Assembly: GCA_028876495.1 (NCBI GenBank)
Contig: JAGWRO010000037.1
Span: forward strand, 1 to 64,000
Source of the DNA: Bacteroidota bacterium
GTDB taxonomy: Bacteria > Bacteroidota > Bacteroidia > Chitinophagales > Chitinophagaceae
Reading direction: 5' to 3'
DNA length: 64,000 bases
Below the pieces are notes generated by a model that ran no database searches, was not told the DNA's origin, and was given only the letters and a program-made list of their open reading frames with translations. Every line of letters begins with the position of its first letter. Positions within the stretch are counted from its first letter, which is position 1. The position numbers and the translations under genes were made by a program. Shown piece after piece: positions 35,882 to 44,673 of the stretch.

Positions 35882-36919
35882 TTATTGGTATTGAATATAA
35901 ATAGGTTTTGGAATAAACTTTAATAATTCCTGTGGTGTGTAAAGATGGTTGCCTTTTTTAGTATCGTTTTTATAGAACAATTTGAATCCTGTAAACTCCA
36001 CGGGTTCAGCATATATATATCTTAAATACGTAGAGCGTTTTAAAGTTTTATCGCCCCAGCCATCCATATCCATTACAACTTGTACTTCGGGTACCTTTTT
36101 GATCAGTTTGTAATTGGTTATCATTCCCTGTGTGAAACGGTGTAAAATCAAAATCTTGGGAGGAAGGTTGTATTTCTTTACATACGAAGCCAGATAGTCA
36201 ATAGCCGTATTGATATCGTCCGCATTAAAAGTTCCGATTTTTGTACCCGGCACATGGCCGTCTTTCATAGAAAATTCAGGATCAATACCTAAATGTACCT
36301 GGGGTAATTTTAAATATTTTTCCAATGGTGGCACTTCGTCTCTTACAGTACTCATTCCTACCTGTATGTCTAAAAATACAAGGCCGTTAATCTCATTCGC
36401 CCAGTTTATGATCGTATCCATTTGGCTGGAAGGCATGCGCAACCTATGTTTGCCGTCTTTTCCCGCATAACCTTGTGCAGTTACTGCAATATAATGTAAG
36501 GCTGGAATTACGGGAATAGAAGAATCGGCAGCCTGCCAGTTATGGACTTCCTGTTTCAACTTTTTCAGCATTTCGTTTTTAGGCAGCTCCCCAAGAATGC
36601 CCATTTTTTTTGAATAGAGATTTCCATAAAATGCTACAATTCTGTGAAAAGGCAGAACCGCTCCCGGTAAAGGATAAGGAGCCCTGGCTGGCCATTTTCC
36701 GGTTGTGTCATGATTGGCAAGATTATTCATCAGCTTATTGTATAAAGCTGTGTCTATAGGTTTTTTCTCATAAACTTTTCCTTTTTCAACTGCCTGTTCT
36801 TTCGTTACTGAATCCTTTAAAGCGTGATCAGTAGCAGACTGCCCGGTATTGCAACCAGTATTTATAAAAAGGAGTATAGAAACAAGCGGCACGATAGCCG
36901 TGAATTTTTTGGGGTTCAT
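35882..36919 (-). CDS. Lipoprotein of unknown function paired with the deacetylase
   Basis: A 345-aa lipoprotein starting at the ATG at 36919 (MNPKKFTAIVPLVSILLFINTGCNTG, Cys about 23). A longer TTG-started frame at 36946 is less likely, because the signal peptide fits the ATG. The mature part looks like a TIM-barrel: IPVIPALHYIAV, GLVFLDIQVGMS, VHLGIDPEFSMKDG, KILILHRFTQGM, VQVVMDMDGWG and IYIQYQ. These resemble successive barrel strands with acidic residues at their ends, so a glycosidase-like or ligand-binding role is possible, but no family can be named. It is the first gene of the deacetylase operon. Confidence 0.7.
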   Translation of the reverse strand: MNPKKFTAIVPLVSILLFINTGCNTGQSATDHALKDSVTKEQAVEKGKVYEKKPIDTALYNKLMNNLANHDTTGKWPARAPYPLPGAVLPFHRIVAFYGNLYSKKMGILGELPKNEMLKKLKQEVHNWQAADSSIPVIPALHYIAVTAQGYAGKDGKHRLRMPSSQMDTIINWANEINGLVFLDIQVGMSTVRDEVPPLEKYLKLPQVHLGIDPEFSMKDGHVPGTKIGTFNADDINTAIDYLASYVKKYNLPPKILILHRFTQGMITNYKLIKKVPEVQVVMDMDGWGDKTLKRSTYLRYIYAEPVEFTGFKLFYKNDTKKGNHLYTPQELLKFIPKPIYIQYQ

Positions 36920-37030
36920 AAGGTGCGAAGGTATTTTAATTTTCAAATCAAGCGTACGGAATTCTGTAAATTATTTATAAAAAAAACGCCTGTAGTTTTC
37001 ATTTATTTTCTATCACTAAAAATAAGATGT

Positions 37031-37459
37031 TCAGGAGTGAATATAATCATGCAAATGGTTAATGGTTTGTTGCTGGAACATAATAGTTTCAGTAACCACA
37101 TCACTGATAGAAATAATGCCGGCAAGTTCATTGTCTTTGAAAACAGGGAGATAACGGATGTTATTTTTTGTAAGTAGTTCCATACAATATTCGATAGAAT
37201 CACCGGGTTTTAAAAGCGGAAAATCAGTCATCATAATTTCACTTACTTTAGTATCAGTTGAATTTTTGCCTTTCAGAATTACTTTGCGGGAATAATCTCT
37301 TTCGGTAATAATTCCACGGAATTTTCCATTTTCCATTACCACTACAGAACCGATATTATTTTCAGCCATTACTTTCAAGGCATCAAGCACACAGGTATCG
37401 GGCAAAACTGAGATGGCTTTGTTTCCTTTGCGTGAAAGGATGTCGCTGATTTTACTCAT
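37031..37459 (-). CDS. CBS-pair regulatory domain protein
   Basis: A 142-aa protein consisting of two CBS motifs (about 8-65 and 75-135), with the family motif GSVVVMENGKFRGIITERDYSRKV in the first and a YLPVFKDNELAGIISISDVV core in the second. Such stand-alone pairs bind adenine nucleotides (ATP, AMP, SAM) and regulate partner enzymes or channels. It is monocistronic, and its partner is unknown. Confidence 0.93.
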   Translation of the reverse strand: MSKISDILSRKGNKAISVLPDTCVLDALKVMAENNIGSVVVMENGKFRGIITERDYSRKVILKGKNSTDTKVSEIMMTDFPLLKPGDSIEYCMELLTKNNIRYLPVFKDNELAGIISISDVVTETIMFQQQTINHLHDYIHS

Positions 37460-37582
37460 AATGTTGAAATTTAGAAAAGTAAATTACGAAAAAAAAAACT
37501 ATAAATATCACAGATTTTAAAAATGTGGAAATTTTGAAGATTTATTGAATTTTCATTAACTGCCATAAAAGTGGCATTTCAT

Positions 37583-37590
37583 TATATTTG
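37583..37590 (+). promoter_or_regulatory. -7 box TATATTTG, leaderless-type start
   Basis: A perfect TAnnTTTG box ending four bases before the ATG at 37595. It supports that start over the upstream GTG at 37571, which would lie outside the transcript. Confidence 0.6.
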
Positions 37591-37594
37591 CCGG

Positions 37595-38452
37595 ATGAAT
37601 TTTACCGAAAAACAAAAGGTTCATGTAGCTATTTTAGATTTGTATGAAGGCTTTGAAAATCAGGGTATGCGCGGCTTACGTGAAATTATAAAGCATTTTG
37701 CAGAAACGAATGGCCTCGATTTGGTAACCCGCGAATTTAATGTGCGGCAAAAAAATGAATTACCCGATACTTCATGGGATATTTATATTAGCACCGGAGG
37801 CCCCGGAAGTCCTTTGGAAAGTGAAGGGCTTGAATGGGACACCCTTTACTTCAATTGGTTAAAAAAAATGGAAAGCTGGAATAATGATCCGGCCAATCAT
37901 CAGAAGAAATATGTGTTTTTTATTTGCCATTCATTTCAGCTTGCCTGCAGGTATTTCCGTGTAGCAGAAATTACCAAACGCAAATCCACTGCTTTTGGTG
38001 TTTTCCCAGTTCACCTGTTACATGCAGGAGAAAAGGAACCTGTTTTTTCAGAAATGCCCGATCCGTTTTATGCAGTTGATAGTCGCGATTACCAGGTGGT
38101 GCAACCTAATAAACACTACCTGAAAGAAGCTGGATCGCAAATTTTATGTATTGAAAAAGAAAGGCCTCATGTTCCCTATGAAAGAGCAGTGATGGGAATC
38201 CGGTTTAATGATTATTTTATCGGTACCCAATTTCATCCGGAGGCAGACGCTATAGGAATGACCCTTCATTTACAATCAGAAGAAAAAAAGAAAACTGTAA
38301 TTGAAAATTATGGACTGGCAAAATGGGAATCAATGATCGAAAGGTTAAACGACCCCGATAAAATTGTTTGGACGCATGATCACATACTTCCTAACTTTTT
38401 AAAGATTGCCACGGATCAATTACTGGTCGACAGCGGCCATGTATCAATATAG
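37595..38452 (+). CDS. Class I glutamine amidotransferase-like protein
   Basis: A 285-aa protein with a complete GATase1 triad: C111 (FFICHSFQLACRYF), H214 and E216 (GTQFHPEAD). The oxyanion region is TGGPGSPLES. Such enzymes release ammonia from glutamine for a synthetase partner. It lacks an attached synthetase domain, so it probably works with the next gene, an ATP-grasp-like protein 42 bp downstream on the same strand. The partner's product is unknown. Confidence 0.9.
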   Translation: MNFTEKQKVHVAILDLYEGFENQGMRGLREIIKHFAETNGLDLVTREFNVRQKNELPDTSWDIYISTGGPGSPLESEGLEWDTLYFNWLKKMESWNNDPANHQKKYVFFICHSFQLACRYFRVAEITKRKSTAFGVFPVHLLHAGEKEPVFSEMPDPFYAVDSRDYQVVQPNKHYLKEAGSQILCIEKERPHVPYERAVMGIRFNDYFIGTQFHPEADAIGMTLHLQSEEKKKTVIENYGLAKWESMIERLNDPDKIVWTHDHILPNFLKIATDQLLVDSGHVSI

Positions 38453-38494
38453 TAAAAGAACATTTTTTGAAAATTTCAATTCTAATTCAACCTA

Positions 38495-39688
38495 ATGATT
38501 CCCGGGATACGAGATCAATTCAATAACAATTTTTCAGAAGAAAAGTATCAACTTTTTTTAACAGACTTAAACAGCAAACATCCCGGCGCTATTGACTTTC
38601 GGGTGGCTGAAACTCCGATTTTTATTCCTAAAGATTTTACCCAAAAAGTCCTTGAGGCTTGCGAATCTATTGTAGATGTAATTACCAAACCCGGCTTTAA
38701 AGAATTGACCAATCGCGCTATTCCCAAAAATGAAAATGTTCCCAATGAAAATGATCATACCGATTTTATAGCTTTTGATTTTGGTATTTGTGAAAATGAG
38801 AATGGAGAACCCGAACCTCAATTGGTAGAAATGCAGGGCTTTCCTACCCTGTTTGGTTTCCAGGCTTACTATCCTAAAATATTGGAAAAACATTTTGATA
38901 TTCCTCAAAATTTTTCAAGTTATATAAATGGTTACAACGAACATTCTTATCTGAAACTTTTGCGGGAAATCATTTTAAACGGCCATGATCCTGAAAACGT
39001 AATTCTTCTTGAAATAAAACCACATCAACAAAAGACAAGAATCGATTTTTATTGCACACAGGATTATTTACATATACCAATCGTTTGTCTCACCGAACTT
39101 ATACAGGAAGGTAAAAAATTGTTTTACAAAAAAGAAGACAAAAAAATAGAAATAAAGAGAATTTATAACCGTATTATTTTTGACGAATTATCACAGGTGA
39201 AGGATTCTTTAGGTGAAGTAGTTGATATTACACAACTATTGGATGTAGAATGGGCGCCGCATCCCAACTGGTTTTACCGTATCAGCAAGTTTACGCTTCC
39301 GCTGATAAAACATCGGTATGTTCCACAAACTTTTTTTCTCAATGAACTGAAAGAGATTCCTTCTGATCTTGAAAATTATGTACTGAAACCCTTATTTTCT
39401 TTTGCCGGCCAGGGTGTAATCATAGATCTTGATAAGAAAGATATTGACGAAATAAAAGATCCCGAAAACTGGATCCTTCAACGAAAAGTAAAATACGCAG
39501 ATATTATAAAAACGCCCGATGTGCCTGCTAAGGCCGAAATAAGAATTTTTTATTTCTGGGAAAAAGGAAAGCAGCGGCCGGTTGCAGTAAGTAATCTTGC
39601 AAGATTAAGTAAAGGCAAAATGATTGGTGTAAGATATAATAAGGATAAAGATTGGGTTGGCGGAAGTGTAGCTTATTTTGAAAAATGA
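38495..39688 (+). CDS. ATP-grasp-like ligase candidate
   Basis: A 397-aa protein. Its C-terminal part resembles an ATP-grasp fold, with the nucleotide-loop pattern YVLKPLFSFAGQGVIIDL (about residues 290-310), then NWILQRKVKY and AEIRIFYFW. The N-terminal ~200 residues include FDFGICENENGEPEPQLVEM, which has the acidic look of a substrate site. By analogy with glutathionylspermidine synthetase-type ligases, it would join a carboxylate to an amine using ATP, here perhaps with ammonia from the preceding GATase. The assignment rests on the motif and pairing, so the reaction is hypothetical. Confidence 0.65.
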   Translation: MIPGIRDQFNNNFSEEKYQLFLTDLNSKHPGAIDFRVAETPIFIPKDFTQKVLEACESIVDVITKPGFKELTNRAIPKNENVPNENDHTDFIAFDFGICENENGEPEPQLVEMQGFPTLFGFQAYYPKILEKHFDIPQNFSSYINGYNEHSYLKLLREIILNGHDPENVILLEIKPHQQKTRIDFYCTQDYLHIPIVCLTELIQEGKKLFYKKEDKKIEIKRIYNRIIFDELSQVKDSLGEVVDITQLLDVEWAPHPNWFYRISKFTLPLIKHRYVPQTFFLNELKEIPSDLENYVLKPLFSFAGQGVIIDLDKKDIDEIKDPENWILQRKVKYADIIKTPDVPAKAEIRIFYFWEKGKQRPVAVSNLARLSKGKMIGVRYNKDKDWVGGSVAYFEK

Positions 39689-39696
39689 AATCTTAA

Positions 39697-39714
39697 TTAT
39701 TTGTTGGTTTACTG
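39697..39714 (+). repeat. Recurrent intergenic motif, copy c
   Basis: TTATTTGTTGGTTTACTG, followed 31 bp later by TACTTTG (39746-39752); the GT2 start is at 39770. Confidence 0.55.
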
Positions 39715-39769
39715 TCACAAATCCTCTATTTCGTCTCAATAACTTTACTTTGCAAAAATTTTCAGATTA

Positions 39770-40513
39770 ATGTATAACGGAAAAAAAGTTGTTGTAGTTC
39801 TTCCTGCTTATAACGCCGCGTTGACAATGGAAAAAACAATTGCCGAAATTCCTATGGATATTGTAGATGAATTGGTTCTTGTGGACGATAATAGTACCGA
39901 TAATTCAATTGAAGTTGCCCAAAATTTAGGAATAAAACATATAGTAAGGCACACAAAAAACCGTGGTTATGGAGGCAATCAAAAAAGTTGCTACGACAAA
40001 GCACTGGAGCTAAACGCTGATATTATTATTATGCTTCACCCGGATTACCAATATACTCCAAAGCTCTTGCTGGCAATGATCTCGGTAATTGGAAACGATG
40101 TTTATAAAGTAGTTTTTGGCAGCCGCATTCTGGGCAAAGGCGCATTGAAAGGTGGAATGCCTTTGTATAAATATTTTGCCAACAGGATGCTCACTTTATT
40201 TCAAAATTTAATGATGAATCAAAAGCTTTCTGAATATCATACCGGCTATCGTGCTTATCATGCTGAGGTTCTTAGAAAAATTAACTATCAACAAAATTCT
40301 GATGACTTTATTTTTGATAATGAAATGGTAGCGCAAATTTTTTACAATGGTTTTGAAATTGCAGAGATCACCTGCCCTACCAAATATTTTGAAGAAGCGT
40401 CTTCCATCAATTTAAGTAGAAGTATTACTTATGGATTGGGTGTTTTAAAAGTTTCTGTTCTTTATTTTCTTACCAAGCTTAAAATATATAAATGGAAATT
40501 GCTAACGAAATAA
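39770..40513 (+). CDS. Glycosyltransferase family 2 (polyprenyl-phosphate type)
   Basis: A 247-aa GT-A enzyme: VVVLPAYNAALTMEKTI, the UDP-binding LVDDNSTDNS and the acidic HPDYQY site, then QKLSEYHTGYRAYHAEVL, typical of dolichol/undecaprenyl-phosphate glycosyltransferases. It has no C-terminal membrane anchor. Its last 22 bases overlap the start of the GT39 gene, so the two are co-translated. The likely job is to make a lipid-linked sugar donor that the GT39 enzyme then uses. Confidence 0.93.
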   Translation: MYNGKKVVVVLPAYNAALTMEKTIAEIPMDIVDELVLVDDNSTDNSIEVAQNLGIKHIVRHTKNRGYGGNQKSCYDKALELNADIIIMLHPDYQYTPKLLLAMISVIGNDVYKVVFGSRILGKGALKGGMPLYKYFANRMLTLFQNLMMNQKLSEYHTGYRAYHAEVLRKINYQQNSDDFIFDNEMVAQIFYNGFEIAEITCPTKYFEEASSINLSRSITYGLGVLKVSVLYFLTKLKIYKWKLLTK

Positions 40514-42210
40514 ATAAAAAGCAAAGCAATCTTTACCTTACTATAATTATTTTATCAGGCATTTTTTTCTTTATTCCTTTCCTGGGAAGAGTTCATCTTT
40601 TTGATTGGGACGAAATCAATTTTGCTGAGTCTGCTCGCGAAATGATTGTTACAGGAAATTATCACCGCGTTCAAATTAATTTTCAACCTTTCTGGGAAAA
40701 ACCGCCTTTCTTTTTTTGGCTTCAGGTGGGTGCAATGAAACTATTTGGCGTGAATGAATTTGCTGCCAGATTCCCGAATGCCGTTTTTGGTGTAATTACT
40801 TTGGTTACCTTTTTTATGATCGGGAAAAAATATAAATCACCGCGCTTTGGTTTTATCTGGGCGATAAGTTACCTCGGTACTTTTCTGCCTCATTTGTATT
40901 TCAAATCAGGGATTATTGATCCGATTTTCAACTATTTTATTTTTCTAGGAATCTATTTTATGTACAAAGATATTTCGGGAGAAATATTTAAGAACAAATA
41001 TGTATATCCTTCGCTGGCAGGGTTTTTCATTGGGTTGGCTACCTTAACCAAAGGGCCGGTGGGTTTGCTCATTTTCTTTCTCACTTTCTTGGTTTATTTT
41101 ATTTATAGCCGGTTTAAAAATTTCCCGGGGATTAAAAAGATTCTTCTCTTTATTTTCTTTTTTACGATCATTTGTTTGCTGTGGTTCGGACAGGAAATTA
41201 TTGATAACGGCTTTTGGTTTTTAAAAGAATTTCTGGCTTACCAGGCCGATCTTTTTTTGCATCCGGTTGCAAGTCATGGCGAACCCTGGTATTATCATTT
41301 TGTAGTCGTGTTTATCGGTTGCTTTCCGATTTCAATTATCGGGCTTCCGATTTTATTTGGTAAAAATGCAGGTTGGTTGAGAAACCAGCCGCGGCAGAGC
41401 GCAGTGGGCGGTGTCCCCACCGCCCATAATCAAGTACGAGGAGATTTTTTAAGATTAATGAAAATTCTTTTCTGGACCGTAATGATTTTGTTTAGCATTA
41501 CCACTACCAAGATTGTTCATTACTCTTCGCTTACTTACATGCCTTTGGCGTTTATGGCTACCTGTTATCTTGACTGGTTACTAGTAAACCAACAAAAAAT
41601 GAAGATTTCTCTTTTGGTTTTAATTGCTTTCATGGGTTTCGTTTTTTCATTTTTGTTGGCAGCGCTTCCCTACGTAGCCAATCATCATGAACTGATATTG
41701 CCTTATTTAAAAGATCCATTTGCAAAAGCAAGCTTAAATGTAAGCGTTCACTGGAGCGGTTATGAGAGCTTTATAGGTATTTTTTATTTCCTTTTAGTAC
41801 TGGCTGCTGTTATTCTTTTTTATAAAAAGAAAAATACGATTGCTATTCTTTTTCTTTTCTATTCAACTGCAGTTTGTCTCTTTATTTACTTGTTGGCTGT
41901 AGTCCCTAAAATTGAAAAATATTCGCAAGGCCCCGCAATTGATTTTTACCAAACTTTACAGGGAAAAGACTTGTACGTATGGCCGATCGGGTTTAAAAGT
42001 TACGCCCAATATTTTTATGCAAAAAAAACAGCTACGCCAGTTTATGGAGAGGGCGATGAACCTTTTTTACTGAAAGGAGATATAAAAAAACCAGCCTATT
42101 TTGTGGTAAAAGTTACCAACACCGGTTTCGACAGCACCTGCAATAATTGTACTTTAATTGAGCAGAAAGGCGGTTTTAAATTTTATAAAAGAGAACCGGT
42201 CGGGCAATAA
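40492..42210 (+). CDS. GT39/ArnT-like membrane glycosyltransferase
   Basis: A 572-aa protein with about 11-12 membrane segments, and the acidic catalytic loop after segment 1 (FDWDEINFAESAREMIVTGN). Family members transfer sugar from polyprenyl phosphate to lipid A or protein on the periplasmic side. At residues ~300-312 a GC-rich, low-complexity stretch (SAVGGVPTAHNQ) is encoded by a 22-bp palindrome, inserted in frame between two membrane segments. It begins inside the GT2 gene and is read in another frame. The C-terminal ~90 residues form a soluble domain. Confidence 0.92.
   Translation: MEIANEINKKQSNLYLTIIILSGIFFFIPFLGRVHLFDWDEINFAESAREMIVTGNYHRVQINFQPFWEKPPFFFWLQVGAMKLFGVNEFAARFPNAVFGVITLVTFFMIGKKYKSPRFGFIWAISYLGTFLPHLYFKSGIIDPIFNYFIFLGIYFMYKDISGEIFKNKYVYPSLAGFFIGLATLTKGPVGLLIFFLTFLVYFIYSRFKNFPGIKKILLFIFFFTIICLLWFGQEIIDNGFWFLKEFLAYQADLFLHPVASHGEPWYYHFVVVFIGCFPISIIGLPILFGKNAGWLRNQPRQSAVGGVPTAHNQVRGDFLRLMKILFWTVMILFSITTTKIVHYSSLTYMPLAFMATCYLDWLLVNQQKMKISLLVLIAFMGFVFSFLLAALPYVANHHELILPYLKDPFAKASLNVSVHWSGYESFIGIFYFLLVLAAVILFYKKKNTIAILFLFYSTAVCLFIYLLAVVPKIEKYSQGPAIDFYQTLQGKDLYVWPIGFKSYAQYFYAKKTATPVYGEGDEPFLLKGDIKKPAYFVVKVTNTGFDSTCNNCTLIEQKGGFKFYKREPVGQ
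41405..41426. repeat. GC-rich palindrome inside the GT39 gene
   Basis: TGGGCGGTG (41405-41413), loop TCCC, CACCGCCCA (41418-41426): a perfect 9-bp stem in an AT-rich gene, encoded in frame in a predicted loop. Confidence 0.7.
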
Positions 42211-42289
42211 AACAATTGATCTTTTTATTGAATGATAAACCTTGCATTTGTTTATTTTACTATAAAATTAATGGTTGGCAAAAGATGAA

Positions 42290-42297
42290 TAGTTTTG
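42290..42297 (+). promoter_or_regulatory. -7 box TAGTTTTG
   Basis: Fits TAnnTTTG, 67 bp before the GDSL gene; no good -33 partner is seen. Confidence 0.35.
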
Positions 42298-42364
42298 TTT
42301 CTCATTTTTATAGCAAATACCTACCTGCTTTCAGTTACATTTTCGAGCAATATAAATACATGCA

Positions 42365-43189
42365 ATGAAAAAAATTTTTCTCCTGGTTGCTGTTGGATTA
42401 ACAGCATACGCCTTCACTCCTAAAAAAATTACGTGGGTGGCCATTGGCGATTCCATTACTTATCTTAACGAACATACAGATGAAACAGGCAATAGAGTTA
42501 CAAAGGGATATATGACGCGTGTAACAGAAAAATTGCCTTATGTACATTATATTAACCAGGGCCATAATGGCTGGACTTCAGGCGGCATTGCCAAAGAAAT
42601 AGAAAATCTTGGGATTGTAAAGGCAGATGTGTATTCTGTTTTTTTGGGGACTAACGATTGGTGGCAAGGCAGGCCTGTAGGCGTTTTTGACGATTATAAA
42701 AATAACACCGGCAACAACACCGTATACGGCTCTTTCCGTATTATCATTAATAAACTGGTTAGCCTTAATAAAGAGGCAAAAATTATTCTTATCACACCTA
42801 TGCAGCGGGTTGATTTTGTATATATCAACGATATGAAAAATAATGCATGGGGATCTTATAAAGAAAAAGACGGCCAGTCATTAGCGGCATTTGCCACAGC
42901 CATCAAAACTATCGCTGCTTATGAACATTTTAAGGTAATAGATCTTTATAATCAGAAGGGCATGGGCTTACAACAATTAGTAAAATACAAAAGACTGAAA
43001 GATCCCCAAACCGGCAACTATAAAAATTATCCTTATCCTTCATTTATCAATATTCCTTTCAATCCGTCAACAGACGAATATCCTTATCCACCAGAAGCAA
43101 TGGATGTTACTTTTGATGGCCTCCATCCATCTAATAAAGGCTTTGAGATGATTGCAGATTTATTAGTTAAGATTATGAAGAAGTATTGA
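42365..43189 (+). CDS. SGNH/GDSL-family hydrolase
   Basis: A 274-aa protein with a short signal peptide (LLVAVGLTAYAF). SGNH blocks are visible: Ser in VAIGDSITYL (block I), Gly in NQGHNGWTSGG (II), Asn in FLGTNDWW (III) and the Asp-x-x-His pair in TFDGLHPSNKG (V). It is an exported esterase or lipase, possibly deacetylating surface polysaccharide. Its substrate is unknown. Confidence 0.93.
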   Translation: MKKIFLLVAVGLTAYAFTPKKITWVAIGDSITYLNEHTDETGNRVTKGYMTRVTEKLPYVHYINQGHNGWTSGGIAKEIENLGIVKADVYSVFLGTNDWWQGRPVGVFDDYKNNTGNNTVYGSFRIIINKLVSLNKEAKIILITPMQRVDFVYINDMKNNAWGSYKEKDGQSLAAFATAIKTIAAYEHFKVIDLYNQKGMGLQQLVKYKRLKDPQTGNYKNYPYPSFINIPFNPSTDEYPYPPEAMDVTFDGLHPSNKGFEMIADLLVKIMKKY

Positions 43190-43382
43190 AATGAAAGATC
43201 CTGTAATAGAATAAATTAAGTAAATAGGTTTCATTTCTATTTCTCTTCAATTCGAGCATCACAACAGGTAAATTTCCATCTTCATTTTTCCTGGTGAAAA
43301 GTTTAAAGTCTCTTTCAGAGAAGTTTGCAGGAAAAGCACCACCTACCCCGGTTTCTTATTTCAGAAAAAATAAAAATTTCAA

Positions 43383-43400
43383 TTATTTATTGCTTTACTA
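43383..43400 (+). repeat. Recurrent intergenic motif, copy d (diverged)
   Basis: TTATTTATTGCTTTACTA, lying beside the stop codon of the minus-strand sucC gene and not upstream of any plus-strand gene. Confidence 0.35.
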
Positions 43401-43403
43401 TAA

Positions 43404-44615
43404 CTACGCCACTGCTTTATTCACCAAATTAGCAGCTTCGCTCAATAAAATGGCAGATTCTACTTTCAAGCCGCTTTTATCAATAAGGTCTTTAGCAACT
43501 TCTGCATTGGTTCCCTGCAGGCGTACGATGATAGGAATATCAATATTGCCAATAGACTGATAAGCGTCTATAACACCCTGCGCTACCCTATCGCAACGAA
43601 CGATACCGCCAAAAATATTAATGAGGATTGCTTTTACTTTCGGATCTTTTAAAATGATACGAAAACCGGCTTCCACCGTTTGTGCATTCGCGGTTCCGCC
43701 TACATCCAAGAAATTAGCAGGTTCGCCACCACTCAATTTGATCATATCCATCGTTGCCATTGCAAGTCCGGCACCATTTACCATGCAACCAACATTTCCA
43801 TCTAGTTTTACAAAATTTAAATTGAATTTCGCCGCTTCTACTTCTGTCGGATCTTCTTCGCTTACATCGCGCAAGGCAGCGATATCAGGATGACGCATCA
43901 GCGCATTATCATCAATATTCATTTTGCAATCCACCGCAATTACTTTTCCATCGCTGGTTTTGAACATGGGATTTATTTCCAACATGCTGCAATCCAACCC
44001 GACAAAAGCATTGTATAAGTTGGTTACAAATTTTACACAATTCTTAAAAGAAGATCCGCTTAACCCAAGGTTAAAAGCTATTTTTCTTGCCTGGAAAGGC
44101 TGCACACCTCCTCCGGGATGAATCCATTCTTTAAATATTTTTTCCGGAGTATCATGAGCTACATCTTCAATATTTACGCCACCTTCGGTGCTGTACATGA
44201 TTACATTTTTACCTTTCGAGCGATCCATTAAGATGGACAAATAAAATTCTTTTACCGGTTCTACCCCATCATAATATACATCCTGTGCTACCAAAATTTT
44301 GTTTACCACTTTTCCTGCTTCACCAGTTTGAACAGTTACCAAAGTTCCACCCAAAATATTTTGAGCAATCGTTTTTACATCGTCCAGGTTTTTGGCAACT
44401 GCAACACCTTTTTGTTCCGTTCCGCGTATTTTTCCTTTTCCGCGCCCACCTGCATGTATCTGCGCTTTAATCACCGCAAACTTGCTACCATACTGGCTGT
44501 TAATAAAACGGTAGGCATCTTCTGCTTCTGAAACCGTGTTGCATGCTATTCCTTCCTGAACAGGAACATTGTATTTCTTCAATAATTCTTTGGCCTGGTA
44601 CTCATGTAAATTCAT
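43404..44615 (-). CDS. sucC: Succinate-CoA ligase (ADP-forming) beta subunit
   Basis: A 403-aa TCA-cycle enzyme subunit that makes succinate, ATP and CoA from succinyl-CoA with the alpha subunit. The ATP-grasp domain contains KAQIHAGGRGKGK and the metal/nucleotide site around MLEINPMF. The C-terminal CoA-ligase domain has GGTANAQTVEAGFRI and NIFGGIVRCD. I choose the ATG at 44615 (MNLHEYQAKELLKKYNVPV), the conserved family start; longer frames running upstream are spurious. sucD is not adjacent, although the subunits are often encoded together. Confidence 0.97.
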   Translation of the reverse strand: MNLHEYQAKELLKKYNVPVQEGIACNTVSEAEDAYRFINSQYGSKFAVIKAQIHAGGRGKGKIRGTEQKGVAVAKNLDDVKTIAQNILGGTLVTVQTGEAGKVVNKILVAQDVYYDGVEPVKEFYLSILMDRSKGKNVIMYSTEGGVNIEDVAHDTPEKIFKEWIHPGGGVQPFQARKIAFNLGLSGSSFKNCVKFVTNLYNAFVGLDCSMLEINPMFKTSDGKVIAVDCKMNIDDNALMRHPDIAALRDVSEEDPTEVEAAKFNLNFVKLDGNVGCMVNGAGLAMATMDMIKLSGGEPANFLDVGGTANAQTVEAGFRIILKDPKVKAILINIFGGIVRCDRVAQGVIDAYQSIGNIDIPIIVRLQGTNAEVAKDLIDKSGLKVESAILLSEAANLVNKAVA

Positions 44616-44660
44616 AGAAAAAAATTTTCGCGAAGATAGCCTCAAAAAATTAAATTGGAT

Positions 44661-44668
44661 TAACTTTC
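44661..44668 (+). promoter_or_regulatory. -7-like box TAACTTTC next to a start codon
   Basis: Matches TAnnTTTG at all but the last base, five bases before the ATG at 44674. Confidence 0.4.
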
Positions 44669-44673
44669 GCTCC

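Noticed and set aside
43294-43560. Plus-strand 88-aa gene at the sucC end
   Set aside because: It overlaps the conserved C-terminal coding region of sucC on the other strand and has no recognisable features.
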